Positions 1 through 12,376 of a stretch of DNA of 64,000 nucleotides are shown one piece after another. Made by a program: the position numbers and the translations under genes. Source of the DNA: Schistosoma haematobium (lineage: Eukaryota > Platyhelminthes > Trematoda > Strigeidida > Schistosomatidae); contig NC_067196.1 in the NCBI RefSeq assembly GCF_000699445.3, forward strand, positions 44,669,806-44,733,805, given 5' to 3'. The stretch's first letter is position 1. Each line of letters opens with the position of its first letter. Under the pieces are notes generated by a model, which saw nothing but the letters and a program-made list of their open reading frames with translations, was not told the origin of the DNA and did not search any database.

Positions 1-1972
1 TCTGTAATTTTCGTGCTAAGTACATTCGATTGTCCCAACCCGTGTTCTTGTTCACTACAAAATGAGTAAATCCGTAGGTCAAGTAACGTAAGTAACATTT
101 CATTCGGATAAGATTAAGTATTCGATACACGCTTGGAAAACTGATAAAAATATAGTTTGATCAAAAAAAAAAGTAGCTGTATGATACATTTTAAATTAAC
201 ACCATGTATATCAGTGGTAATTCTCACAGTTTACTTAAATCAGGACAAATATATTGAAAAATCCAGTCACTTCTAATAAACAAACAGAAAAATGTAAACT
301 TATAAGTAACTTCACTGCAGTTATGCATACTGTGTAATTCTTGTAAGTAAATGTAGATGTAGTTTAAGCAAGACAAGTTTTCTATAGAATTTAAATTATA
401 TCAAACAATAGATCGTTCATAACAATTAAACAAATTATAAGTCATAAAAACAGATGATTCTAGGGCAGTTAAACTTTCTAGATAGAAATTATTTGTTTCC
501 CTAATTTTAATCATTTTTTTTCTTAAATATTTTGTAGCAAAACTCGACACAAAATGTTAATCATGCACTTTCCCTTATCAACAACACCAATAATCATGGT
601 ACACAATGTTAAAATTACTTCAAATTTAGAACGTAAAGCTAAATATTCATTTGTTATGATAAAAAATAGAATATAAAGTGCATTCCTTATAATGACGATA
701 TTAACATTCCTAGGGTCCTGTTTTTTTTTAAATTTAACAACGTAGTTACTAGGTTATACCATTTGAAAACATTAAAACCATTTATTTCAAACTGACATAA
801 GGCAATCGACGCCTCAACACAACTATAGACCGTTATAATTCATCAACAATAACACCGGTATATACCAAAATAGAAAATGAACGATATAAAAGGTAAACTC
901 GTATGAAAAAAATCAAAAACACAAAATATGGAAAGGTAGAAGTTGAAGAAGTGTAATAAACTTATATTTATGATTAAGTACAAATGAATTTTGGATTCTT
1001 GCCTCTGTGTAAAAGATTCTACAAATAATCATGATTGTATTCAACAACGTTGTGTAAAATTAAATACATTGCTGTCGCATCCACAGTTTATGTGGAAACT
1101 CAACTAGTTTCTATTAATTTGATATTTTTTAATAACAGTTTAGCATACAGTTTAACAGATATAGTTATGCATTAGGATTCATGTATGATCATTATAATTA
1201 GATAGGTCACTTTATGAGAATTAACTGATATCTGACAACTCAACTCAGTAACAATTTTATTAACTTTGCCAAACGTAAAGAGTATGGTTGAAATGAAATT
1301 AAACTATATTGTAATCGCATAACAAGTCACCTATCTATATTTCTCTACAATAAAATCATTGAAATCTTGCTTTGTCATAAAATAACACTTTTGGCTGAAA
1401 TCTATTTTCCATAATTTTCTCATGTTTTTTTTGTTGTTTTTCGTTTTGTTACTCATCTAAAAGTAAACACCATTTTTCATAACTACTGAGAATTGGATAA
1501 TTCTCAGATGAATACATTTCTACTTTATATTCCATTAGATTTCAAATTAAATTGTTTACTTCTCTGACTTAAATCAACCATTCATTAATAAGCTATAATT
1601 TTAAAAGCTTACAATGTTATAGAAGCGTTCTATTCAAATGTAAATATACATAACATAATCCATTAAATTTAAAATAAATTGGATTTTAAACCTTTTTTTT
1701 CCTAATGAGAGAATGAAGTTGATTAAATAAACATATAGGCGTAAGAGATTTCGATTATATAGAGATATAGTATGTATAGCATGTATGTTCATGATTTTAG
1801 GTAAATTGTATCAAAGTGAAAATAAGTGGAAAGAAAATAATCCATCTATCAATATTCATTTAAATATTTATTATTGAATTAGACTAAATAAGGAAAGAAA
1901 AAGAAAATTTATTTTTCACTTACCAAACATTACAAAAAACAACAACAAACAAAAATCTAGTTTCAATAAGCA
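1..1972. other. gene-free AT-rich stretch
   Basis: No convincing ORF, RNA gene or recognisable repeat is seen. The sequence is uniformly AT-rich with homopolymer runs, as in schistosome intergenic or intronic DNA. Confidence 0.6.
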
Positions 1973-2107
1973 AAGATGGACAGTGGACATCAGTGGAATC
2001 CAAGATGCGCGTTTCGTCCCATTTAGGACTCGTCAGCTGGATGCATCTGCATCTCAGAGTTGATGTTTACCTGGAGACTCGAACCCAGTACTGTTCGCTT
2101 CAAACGC
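1973..2107 (-). mobile_element. family A (Sm-alpha-like) hammerhead repeat, 5'-truncated
   Basis: Read on the minus strand this holds a Pol III B box (GGTTCGAGTCTCC), a short stem (ATCAACTCTG...), a hammerhead core (CTGACGA ... GAAA) and the repeat's 3' end (...CCATCTTTGCTTATT). It matches the copies at 14.6, 20.4 and 26.5 kb. The tRNA-like A-box half is missing. The outer left end coincides with the family's 3' terminus, so this is a 5'-truncated monomer. Confidence 0.8.
1994..2043 (-). ncRNA. type I hammerhead ribozyme motif, core intact
   Basis: On the minus strand, stem I (ATCCAG / TTGGAT) encloses CTGACGA, stem II (GTCC...GGAC) and GAAA. A very short stem III follows, and an AUC cleavage triplet sits just before the stem I 3' strand. 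All invariant core residues are present. Stem III (ACGC/GCAT) has one mismatch. The layout is that of the known schistosome hammerhead of Sm-alpha repeats. Activity is inferred, not shown. Confidence 0.75.
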
Positions 2108-2836
2108 CAATTTTAAAAATTCAAATAAATTTAAGTTTAGGTACAACCTATTTGTACACATTCGAAACACTAAATAAGTAACTAATCACTATGTAAATTA
2201 TCTTAAAAGTTTAAACTCCCCCTTCATTGTGTTAGATATAATACAATTCTGTATAATTACCGAATAATAAAAATTAATTCACATAAATCACGAATTTAGA
2301 AAATTATAGCAGCCTATTACTGATTATTTTTAAAATACTCACTGAAACATTTTGGATAAAGTTTTTGTCAATGTGAGTAACTTGCATGGATCAAACGTTT
2401 GGTCTTTAATTTACTAATTCAATTTATAGTTGTTTATATATGCACATATATAAAACCCCCAAAACTAGGTAACTGGAAAACCACTGTTTGTCCCTAGTCA
2501 TCTGCTACTAAGAATAAACGCTAATAAAATGTTACTAAAGTAGCTCATTAAAAAATCGTCAGATTTTATTAAACATTCCGACAAACCCTCTTAGTTCGTT
2601 TAAAATTAACTAATTAACCAAGTTTACATAGAACACATTTTGGAACGATATTCATTATCCTGATATGGATTCCCAGAATAGCTACAAGTTTGCATTTATA
2701 TACGTGCATATATACCTATTCTTTAGGATTAATAATTTGTAATAAGGACTGTAGAACCTGATGAGAATTTATTTACGAAACTATTTTGCCTTTATATATT
2801 TGTGTTTTAATATATGCACTTTACCTCACTGATAAA
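2108..2836. other. gene-free stretch
   Basis: AT-rich DNA with no supported gene or repeat. Confidence 0.5.
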
Positions 2837-3380
2837 TTTAGCTAAAGCAGGGATAATGAATGTGATAGAATAACATAACTTCATTATATTTGGAGGTTTT
2901 TCATCAGACACTTACAACCTAAATAAAATAATAGAATTCAGTGAAATCAGTGTACCTAGTTTAGATTGTATTACCAAAGATATTCTCATCAATAAAAATC
3001 AATCAAATAGATGACAAGTAATGGGTAAACTATAATGCTGTTTGATTTGTATTTAGTTATTTCTATTTATGTTTTAAGGATTACATAACTATAACATAAT
3101 GTTTCATCTCCAATCAATTCTATTTCTATGACCCTATTCTTTATTTTAACATATTTATTCAACATATAAATATCATTTATATTTTTCTTTTCATTACTTG
3201 TCGTCTATTTGATTGATTTTTATTGATGAGAATATCTTTGGTAATACAATCTAAACTAGGTACATTGATTTCGCTGAATTCTGTTATTTTATTTAGGTTG
3301 TAAGTGTCTGATGAGAAACCTCCAAATATAGTGAAGTTATATTATTCTGTCACGTTCATTATTCTCTGTTTTATCAAATT
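2837..3380. repeat. long inverted repeat (foldback), arms about 187 bp
   Basis: The left arm (2837-3023) and right arm (3192-3380) are reverse complements with roughly a dozen differences, nearly all transitions. They flank a spacer of about 168 bp that is not similar to them. The arms carry no ORF, no tRNA-like boxes and no hammerhead, so this is not family A or B. It could be a foldback or MITE-type element or a local inverted duplication. Transcribed, it would form a long hairpin. Confidence 0.85.
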
Positions 3381-4596
3381 TTTATATGAACTGATACATT
3401 GGTACATTTTTCATTTATTGTCGGCATTACATTGTTTAGAAACAAATAAATTATGAGAAATAGAGGAGCAAATGTGAAATAGTGTTTTTCAACTGACTTC
3501 CGCTAAAATTAATACGTATTCCTTAACTATATGATAAAAAGTATTTGGACAAAAGATGAAATAAATTTGTAGTTTTTTCTTTCCTTTTCATTAGACTTTT
3601 CGTTTTTACAAATGCAATTGTATATAGTATAGGATTAGTATCAGTTATCCTTAATACTGTGATTTGTTTCGTCATATCATACACTACAAGTTCCAGTTAG
3701 CATTTAATTCTTTAGGTTAGCGTTGCACATGTTACTTTTGTAAAAACGACTTGAGCTACTAAAATACCTGAACATAGAAACCAATGTAATTTCTACAATG
3801 TAAATAAGAATACGATAACTGAATATAAAAGAAGATTTATTTTACTCTCTAAATCACATTTACAGTTGTTTTATTGCCATAATACTTAAATGAGTGGATC
3901 TTATGGTGTAAGTGAGAAGATCACGACAACAGATAATGATTTATTTCACAATTACATTTGAAATATATTGGTTAATAGATGTTTCACTTTCACTGAAGAA
4001 CAATCAGATTTTCATGAATTAGGCTAAGTAGACGTTGTACAATTTTTGTGGCTTAAAAAACTTTTTTTGTTGTTCTCGAGTGAACTATCACTGTTTACCA
4101 TCAAAATTTATGAAGACATTCTGTTCTATGGTTTTTGACAATCTAATTAGCTACTAATGAAAACAATGAAAATAAAAACTGAATCCCATATAAATTCATT
4201 TACGAACTGTATTTCATTGAATGTACTTGTCAATTGTAATTAAAAATGCATTCACTTTTTCAGTTTGCATCAAATACGGGTTTTTTTTTAAAGAGAAAAT
4301 TTAATCTTAAATGCAACCAAATTCATGTCACCATTCATTTTTATTTCTATTCAGTGATTTATTACATAATTATTGACTGTTTTCAAATCTAATTATACTG
4401 TTACCAAAGAAACAAGAATTTTGGACCCCGAGATTAGTAGAATTAAAAGAGGAAATTTTCGCAATCATGAACAAAGGTAGATTCCTATATCGTTTAATAA
4501 ACAAGTTCTGAAAAGAAACTGTAAAATACTTTTAATAGCATTTAAAATATTGTTGTTAAATTATAGGTTGTGTAAACAATATCTCTATTCCTTTGA

Positions 4597-4598
<2 letters not shown>

Positions 4599-4638
<40 letters not shown>
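4599..4638. repeat. (TA)n microsatellite
   Basis: About 20 uninterrupted TA units. Confidence 0.95.
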
Positions 4639-4641
<3 letters not shown>

Positions 4642-5979
4642 ACTTAAGGTTATGTCAATAGGATGTAGAATTAACATTATTGAATTTAGGGATTGCTTCC
4701 ATAAATCCATTTTTCGAATAACAAACAAACAAGTAAACAAACCGAAGCTTCTTCAGATAACTATTTTTACTAATGAAGTATACAGTTTATTTGGTTAAAT
4801 TAATCTTAAGTAAGTCAGTTATATAAACAAAATGAAACAAAAGTTATTTTGTGAAAGTATCCATATGAAAGTTCAATGGATTTTGAATAACAATTCATAA
4901 TAACAATACTTGTTAGTTGAGGTTGATTTTAATTTCCACTATTTTAACATTTACACACCTCTGAATGATACAGATGATGCACAATAAGAAAAACAATAAC
5001 AATACTAAAAACAACCGAGTTTAGAACTGACCTTGAGATGTTTATGCTTTATATCAATCAATTAGAATATAAATCATTAACATGGATAATATAACACTTA
5101 CCCCAGAGTTTCATTACAACATTTGAAAGAATAAAAGTTTGATAAAGATACTCCATGGTATTTGTATTGTATTATGAACAGATTTTGTATAAATGTGTAG
5201 ACTGGTTAATGGGCCGAATAGATCATGTAAACTGACAATGATACAATGATTATGTCGAAAATTCATCCAATAATATTTACTGATAACTGAGCCCATTATC
5301 AAGAACAATTGAACATGCATACTGTTTTCAGAGAACTAACCGAAATTTTAAAAAATCTATAACATATTGTATACAGTCGTTACTAAATCTTTCACTAGAA
5401 AGAGTCAGTATTATACTTTTCTTTAGGAAATAGATATTCTCATTTATAATGTGTAACTTCTACTTCAAATACTACTTTTTACTTCGTATAGTGAATTCTG
5501 ACAATTGCTCATTACTTTCTAGACTCAAACATTTCTAAATTACTTATTGTTACTAGTACGAATGTTTTGAGATTGGATACAATGGCAAAAGTCTTAAACT
5601 TCGGTATCATGCCATTGAAAAAACAACTCAAATCTACTGGTTATCAATTGCAGCCAGTAAAACATTGTGTGTTATATTTAACAACCATACAGTAAGCACT
5701 CGTTGCCCTAAGACAGTATAAATGCCTTGATAACTTTCATCAAACTGCCCAAAATGTCAATTTAACACTTTCGGCCAGTTATCATGAACTACCCAAAATG
5801 AAGCAATATCAACCGTAAAATCAATCAAGTAAATTAGACTGAAAAAGGTCGATCATAACTACGTCATTAAAAAAATAACATTGATCAGTTTTTCTCCATA
5901 AATTCGTACGGTTTTTCAAATTTTGCCTGTATACAACATAAATTAGTTGCATTTTTATAGAATAAATACCTAATTACAT

Positions 5980-5981
<2 letters not shown>

Positions 5982-6014
<33 letters not shown>
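5982..6014. repeat. (TA)n microsatellite
   Basis: About 16 TA units. Confidence 0.95.
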
Positions 6015-6016
<2 letters not shown>

Positions 6017-6361
6017 ATCTCATTCGTTAGCATGATAATCAATTGAATGAGAACAGTTATAATTTATTGCTGACAGATATGACTTCTAAAGCACTAACAG
6101 TAGTACTGAAATTCAAAGAGTTCTGCTGTAAGTAACGTAAAACCTGTCTAAATGTTGCATTAAATTACGTAATTTGAGTTCATAGCACTAGAAATAACAG
6201 CAACCCCTGTTCGTAATTTCGACAGTTCAGTTAGCGACCAATCAAATTGAAGCGGGAATTATCATTTTCGCTGTCACTGTAAGCGATGGTGGTCGGCTTG
6301 CTTCGTTCTGTGTGTTTTTCCTCTGGGTTTTTAGCGTTGCTACAGTATTTGATCTCTCAGT

Positions 6362-6814
6362 ATGCCGAAATTCTGTAATTTATGTGAAACTTTCAATGTT
6401 AATGCTACTTTTTTCAATAAGTTTTGTTTTCTCAGTTTCTACTACCTCTACTACTACTACTACTCAGGTCAGTGTATTTCATGTCAAAGAATGTTAATCC
6501 GTCTTGTTCTGAGTATTTCTTCGTATATATCAGACAGTAGCGTGCATTTTTCTCCTTATGGTCAATGTTCCTGTCACATGGGAATTTCTAACCGTTCGCA
6601 TACTCGTTCCCAAATTTTGCTTATTATGTTATTGAGAACAATGAAAGAAAACGATTTCTGGTTTGTTATTTCTTATCGTATTATAGATAACCCTCTTCTG
6701 TTAATGAGTCACACTAATACTGAGTCTCTAGTTGTGAACATAAGTGATATATCCAAAAGGTTTATGAAACCCAAGTACCTGACAAACTGTGATCAAGTCA
6801 GAAATGCTATTTAG
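6362..6814 (+). CDS. orphan ORF, 150 codons, possibly a degraded element
   Basis: The ORF lies just downstream of a noticeably less AT-rich segment (about 6225-6330) containing a CCAATCA motif, which could be a promoter or the 5' end of a repeat. The predicted protein starts MPKFCNLCETF and has a second CxxC (CISC) about 30 residues later, suggesting a small zinc-binding knuckle at the N terminus. A Tyr-rich run (residues about 27-34) comes from a CTA/TAC triplet repeat. The rest matches no family I know. Coding-like composition fades after the stop. It may be a single-exon gene, an exon, or the remnant of an unidentified transposable element. Function is unknown. Confidence 0.3.
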   Translation: MPKFCNLCETFNVNATFFNKFCFLSFYYLYYYYYSGQCISCQRMLIRLVLSISSYISDSSVHFSPYGQCSCHMGISNRSHTRSQILLIMLLRTMKENDFWFVISYRIIDNPLLLMSHTNTESLVVNISDISKRFMKPKYLTNCDQVRNAI

Positions 6815-8458
6815 TTAGTTACTGAAAATATTCCACATAACGTTATTAGATGACTTGGATGAATTATGTGGTTCGTTAAAGTTAGCTGAATGACTAAAAG
6901 CCGAGGATGTGCTATCGTTATGGTATGTAGGTTTGTTAATTTGGCCATATGACGAATTCATTAACTTTATGTACGTAAACATGACCATTACTCCTGTCCA
7001 CGATACACTTATTTGACGCGACAATATTGAGTATATTTTCACCTCTCGATAGTAATGGAGTTAAAATAAGTCAGTGTTTATTTATTTAATGATGAAAAAT
7101 ATTTCGGGGCATTAATCATCACCTAACACGTTTTTGTGATTCATTTAAGGCGGCTCACGCAAAAATAATGCGAACTTACAACAATTACTGAACTTTTTCG
7201 TATCCGATCAAATAGAATAACTACACTTCAGATTTATAAACGCTCCCATCTCTTACTCAAGTACATTAATATTCAAAAGTGAAACTCATGATTTAATGTA
7301 TTTAGTTATTTTGTTTGTTAATATAAGAATTCTGTGAAGGATTTTGGATGTTTTGTTAAAACGATGTACCGACCCACTGTGAAAACAAAATCGGTGAATA
7401 GATTATTCGTTTTGGAGTGGGATACCTCAAATAATGTCCTTCCACAGCCCAAAGTATTCAGGTATTGTGTCCATTACCAGTAGACCTAAGCCAATCCAAG
7501 CGCTAGTCATGTATTACCATGTTGGTTAAGCAATATCGAAGAATGAGTTATTATTTGCTTTAAGCCCAGTAATTGTTTATTTATAAGCAAAATCTTAAAA
7601 CTGGTTACAATTCACCATTTCCATTTACCACAGTATTTTCCCTACTGCATTCGCACATCACATTTAGAATTCCTATTGATTAACGTGGCTTTTTAACAAT
7701 ATGACATATAACTAAAGACTAATATTAAATAAGATGATTACTTTTGAAAAATGTTAAATTTAAAGTACACAATCGCTCTGTTTTAGCTTTTACCAGTTGT
7801 TTAACTGATTGAAATACCTAATCGTTTATAATCTAATTATAGTTGTAGGTCACTTTGGCGATATGCTTGAATATCTAGACTACCTGTTTCTATCATCTAG
7901 ATAATTGACAGGTTCTTTGTTTTTTTTTGTTTTTGTAGCATATCACTATGTCTATTAACCGCACAACCTATTCAGGTGCGTTTATGAAAAGTTTACGACC
8001 TTTCACTGTACAAATTGTATAATCTGAGACATGATGGTTGCTAGTATACATTAAAAAGAATGAACATTATTCAAATGTTCATTTCCGAACTACTAACATC
8101 TAACTGTCTATTCCCTAGTATTTATCATCAGGATCGATCAAGCAATAAAAAAATGAAACTTGTTGGGATATTTTGTGCTGATCACTTTATACTGTACCGA
8201 AAATATAATATTGAATAAAACCATTAATAATAATAAGGACAAGTTCATGAATATTAGATTTTTTTCCCTTGATTAAATGGCTGAAACAAGGTTATACAAA
8301 TGATAAATATTATAGACGTGCACTATACACCAACTACTTTGATAGATACTCAGGAAACAGAAATCAATTTACTTTTTGCATATACATTTGAATACAATCA
8401 CAAGCAATGTGGTGGGTTCATACAAAGTAATGGTCTATTTCACGTTTAGCTTCATTTG

Positions 8459-8502
<44 letters not shown>

Positions 8503-8919
8503 CCCTCAAATATTCAGAACTAATAATAATATCACGATGTGTTGTAAAGTAGGATAAAAATTTTGATCTAACTGACCCGACATGAATCAGCATGGAAATA
8601 AATTTTAATTATCAACAACAAAAAAACACAAGGAAATAATTTAAATAAATTTCGTTTCTATACACATAAGTGAATTGTGTTTTTCTTTTTTCATTTATTA
8701 CTCTATTAATTACCTATTAAAAACAATTGCTCTCATGAATGATATACATAAATTAATCTTAAATGAAGAGAATTAAAGTTTCTTTTCAATGAAATATTTA
8801 TCAAAATGAATAAATGTTCAACTCATCATTAACAATATCTAATTGATTATTTACTTATTGTCAAAGTGATAGTGGTTGTTATTTGGAATTTGTAAAAAAA
8901 AAAACAAAAAAAAACATGA
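6815..8919. other. gene-free stretch, partly less AT-rich
   Basis: The part 6830-7550 is somewhat less AT-rich than the flanks and may be a decayed continuation of the block holding the ORF at 6362, but it contains many stops in all frames. The rest is AT-rich with a TA tract at 8463-8495. Downstream exons of the minus-strand gene at 8953-9768 should lie in this direction; none could be identified. Confidence 0.4.
8463..8495. repeat. (TA)n microsatellite
   Basis: About 16 TA units. Confidence 0.95.
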
Positions 8920-8946
8920 TCAATATCTAAAATTACACAAAAAAAA

Positions 8947-8952
8947 ACTTAC
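8947..8952 (-). promoter_or_regulatory. splice donor GTAAGT
   Basis: Consensus 5' splice site directly after codon 272 of the exon at 8953-9768. It sets the exon end and intron phase 0. Confidence 0.65.
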
Positions 8953-9768
8953 ATCCATTAACTCTTTTGATAAAACTTTAGAAAATAATCTATCAGATCG
9001 ATATAATTTTTTATCGGGTTGACTTGAAAATGATAATTTTTTTAAACGACTTGTAGATGATGATAAAGATAATGAATGATCAATATTGATATCATTTGGA
9101 GCATTATCATTATCTAATGTAATACTACGTAATAATGGATTTTTTTTCTTTGATTGAAATGTTTCTTTGGTTTTTGTACTTTTTAAACTAGATTTTAATT
9201 CATTAGTTGTTTTTAAATCTTGTTTAGAATTTTCAACATTACTGTTATTACTGGTAGATTTTGTATTATTTCTTTCTTGTATTGATGATGATGATGTTGT
9301 TGACCAATTTGTAGTAATATTAGTTGGCTGTTGATTTGGTGATGAAGATTGTAAATCATTAGTAAAACGTGAAGTGTTTATAATAAGATCAGGATCATTT
9401 GAACTTGTCCAACTCGTTGCACTCATTGATGAATCATAGGATTCAAATGATGGTTGTTGTGAAACACGACTTACAGCTACTAAAGAAGAATGTGCACTAG
9501 GACTTGGATTAAGTACATTTAAAAGATGTGGACTAACTGATTTTCCTGAAGAAAAATATGTATTCCTTTGATTAGTGTATCGTTTTGTTGAATAGTCCAA
9601 ATTTGATTGTATTTCATTTGGTGGATTTGAAGTAGTACGTTGTCTTTGTACCGAATTATAGCAATAATCACATGATTCTATGTAAGTATTATCCAAGTCA
9701 TCAGTTTTCATTGAATGCTGTCTTTTAAGATACTGATCAGAACGTTTCTGAGATATTTGTCGTGACAT
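8953..9768 (-). CDS. 5' coding exon of a Ser/Asn/Thr-rich protein
   Basis: This minus-strand exon encodes 272 residues from the ATG at 9768-9766, which has an in-frame TAA four codons upstream. The last codon (GAT, at 8953-8955) is followed at once by GTAAGT (8952-8947), a strong splice donor in phase 0. The open frame beyond it only adds ten unlikely residues. The protein is polar and apparently disordered: Ser, Asn, Thr and Gln runs, with basic patches such as KSKKKNPLLRSIT and RLKKLSFSS near the C-terminal end that look like kinase-type sites. No signal peptide, membrane segment or domain is visible. It is probably the N-terminal tail of a larger regulatory or signalling protein whose conserved domains are in later exons to the left. 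Identity is unknown. Confidence 0.7.
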
Positions 9769-11689
9769 AACGTCGATTTAGTAATTTTATGGGTATTTTA
9801 TATTTACACGTACTCTATCTCTATATAATAAGTTGAGGCAATATTTAATGTATACAAAGATCACATCAATGTCGAAGTAATATTTTAATTATTACTTCAA
9901 CCTAAATCAAATTCAATTGATATCTTGTTTTGTTATACAAGACGTTCAGGAAAACTATCACCCAATTTCATTTACTGGGTGATGTAAACTAAAATATCAC
10001 ATTTATGCAATTAATTGAATATAATTACCCTTTAAATGTTTACCTGTTTAGACCAAAGTATACTATAAGTTGGAGTAGTAAAATTATAAGTAAAACAGAT
10101 AAGGTACTTCTTCGGATAAAAAAAGGATTATATGAAAACAATATGGTATTATATAAATATGCATCCACATGTATCTGATATGTATTTATATATAAACTGA
10201 AAGAAAATAAATGTACATGTTGTGTAAACTGATTGGTCAAAATCTATTCAAAGGTTATTCAAGTAAAAACGAATCTAATTGGTTTTGGTATTAACTTAAG
10301 TTTTTTCATAGTATTAATTTATATTCAATTCTGTAATTTTAATTATGGGTTGGTCAGGTCAGAATACTACAACTTGTGTCTTGTAATTATATATATATAT
10401 ATATGGAAGAATAAGAATGGAATATCACAAAATGATAATCTCTTGTTTTATTTCTATTATTTAACTGAAAGGAAATTCAAAACTTAAAAAAATTATTTGT
10501 GTTTTATTGCAGTAAAGACAATTGATCAATAGTAAAATTCTGAATAATCTTGTTTTCGGATCATATCAGAGATCCGTTAAGATTTCATATGTGCAAACAT
10601 AAAATGAATAAGTGCATTTCTGAATAAAACTGCTTATCATTTACATTACAGCGATTAACTATATTGATAGTTATCTCAAATTACAATACAATATATTTAA
10701 AGGATATTATTTGGGTTTGAGGTTGAGTGTTAGAGCTAACACTGGTGAAGAGATATACAAATTATCAATTTCAATTAGAACGAAACGCATATCCTGTATC
10801 CTACTACTAATCATACTCCAAAGTAACCCCTGCCCCTCCCCCCAAAAAATAAATGTTTTGAGAAATCCTAGCAATTATTAGTATGTCGACATTTTTATTC
10901 ATATCATTTATAAGAGCCACAAACTTGTCGCTAATTAAAAAGTAAAACAATATAGGATGTAAAATTATTATTTTCACATTCATACTTTAAATTATCATAG
11001 ATGAATTCTAGTGATAAATATGGTGTTTTTTCTGATAAAAAATCTTTACAATAACTAAAATCAACACCTAATAACTATGATACGATACAGAAATACAAAA
11101 AATGCAGTCATGAGCTTTACACTCCCTATATAAATGTACACAATATATATTTCATCGATTTTTTTTAAGATTTGTGTTTTAGGAAAAACAAATGAACTAT
11201 AACATTGACAAGTTTATTTCTCTTCTATGCATTTTTAATAAACCAAACATCTGTAATCTGAACACAATTAGTAATAACATCCTTCATCACTAGGTGAGCT
11301 TTTCCATAATCCATAATAAATATGTAAATATTTGGTGAGTTTTGGGATTCTCCCATGTAATAACAGTAAGACAAAAGTAAAAAGGAATAGTAATTTTCTA
11401 GAGATATTTTATCACTGGGTAACGTTGAGTGTCTAGATGTATGCAAATTAATAAACAATCGGAAAGCTGTTTAGATTTCATAGAAAATAAACTTAATTCA
11501 TAATCAAATCTTACTAGGTTATTATCCAGATTCATAATATATGTTAAGTCTCACATTTTTACGTTAAAATAAATTTTTTTATACAAGACAAATATGGCGC
11601 TATACAAGTGATTTCAATGTTAGTTTCAACTACATTTAAAAAAAAATTTATTCATCAAATATTTTAATTATCAGTATAGGGAATGGTAT
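9769..11689. other. gene-free stretch
   Basis: AT-rich DNA upstream of the minus-strand exon, so it should contain that gene's 5' UTR and promoter, but no clear signal could be picked out. A short TA tract lies at 10387-10404 and a C-rich run near 10830-10845. Confidence 0.45.
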
Positions 11690-12010
11690 AGATTGTAGTA
11701 TTTTCACAGTTGAATTCATGACTTGACCTAATCTAGACCACCATCGAAAACCTGGAGACGCCGAAAGACCATTTCATCCTCGTATGAGACCCCCCAGCAG
11801 AGCGCATCCACGACCCCCCCCACATGCTTCAATCTAGATATTAAAACTGTTGTGTGCCAGAGCAGCTTAGAAGTTAAGTGTTTGTGCACGAAACCGAAGG
11901 TCCAGGGTTCAAGCTATGCTGAATAGTGTCATACTAATGAGAAATAACCGTCTAATGCTTCCAGGTTTTCAATGATGATCTAGCTTAGATTGACTTGTGT
12001 ATCCAACTAT
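11690..12010. mobile_element. family B hammerhead repeat, inverted composite
   Basis: The left half (11690-11822) is minus-strand: the family 3' segment (GTGGTCTAG region, CTTCCAGG equivalent) and a mutated hammerhead (core CTGGGGG). After a junction of about 30 bp the right half (11850-12010) is plus-strand: decayed A box, B box (GGTTCAAGC) and hammerhead remnant, ending in the same 3' segment. Both outer ends are the 3' part of the repeat. Confidence 0.75.
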
Positions 12011-12376
12011 GAAAATATTTTAATTATCTATAATTTTTAAAAATAAAAAGCACATTTTATATAATAAAATATCAAGTGAATTTGGAACCTTGTTTAATTT
12101 GATTTTTATTTAATTCGTCAAAATATTTATCTGATTTTTTTTTTAATTTCCAATATGTGTTTCTTGATATTAAATCAATTGCCAATAATAATTATGATCA
12201 CTGATATATTTGGAAACGTTTAGTAATTTTTTATTTTTAATTTAATTAAATAAACAACGATTATTAAAAAAAACTTAAAAGTATAATCAGAAAAGGAAAA
12301 AAATTAGTCATGAATCCAAAATAGGATTGCTAACTTAAATGGTAAGACATACAAACTAAAGAACTCAATTCAGTTA

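Larger units (their letters stand above)
3381..6180. other. gene-free stretch with two (TA)n tracts
   Basis: No supported gene. The minus-strand open frame at 5114-5320 has no splice context or recognisable domain and was not accepted. Two TA microsatellites are listed separately. Confidence 0.5.

Noticed and set aside
5114..5320. 68-codon minus-strand open frame
   Set aside because: No domain, no convincing splice sites in frame, composition like the surrounding AT-rich DNA.
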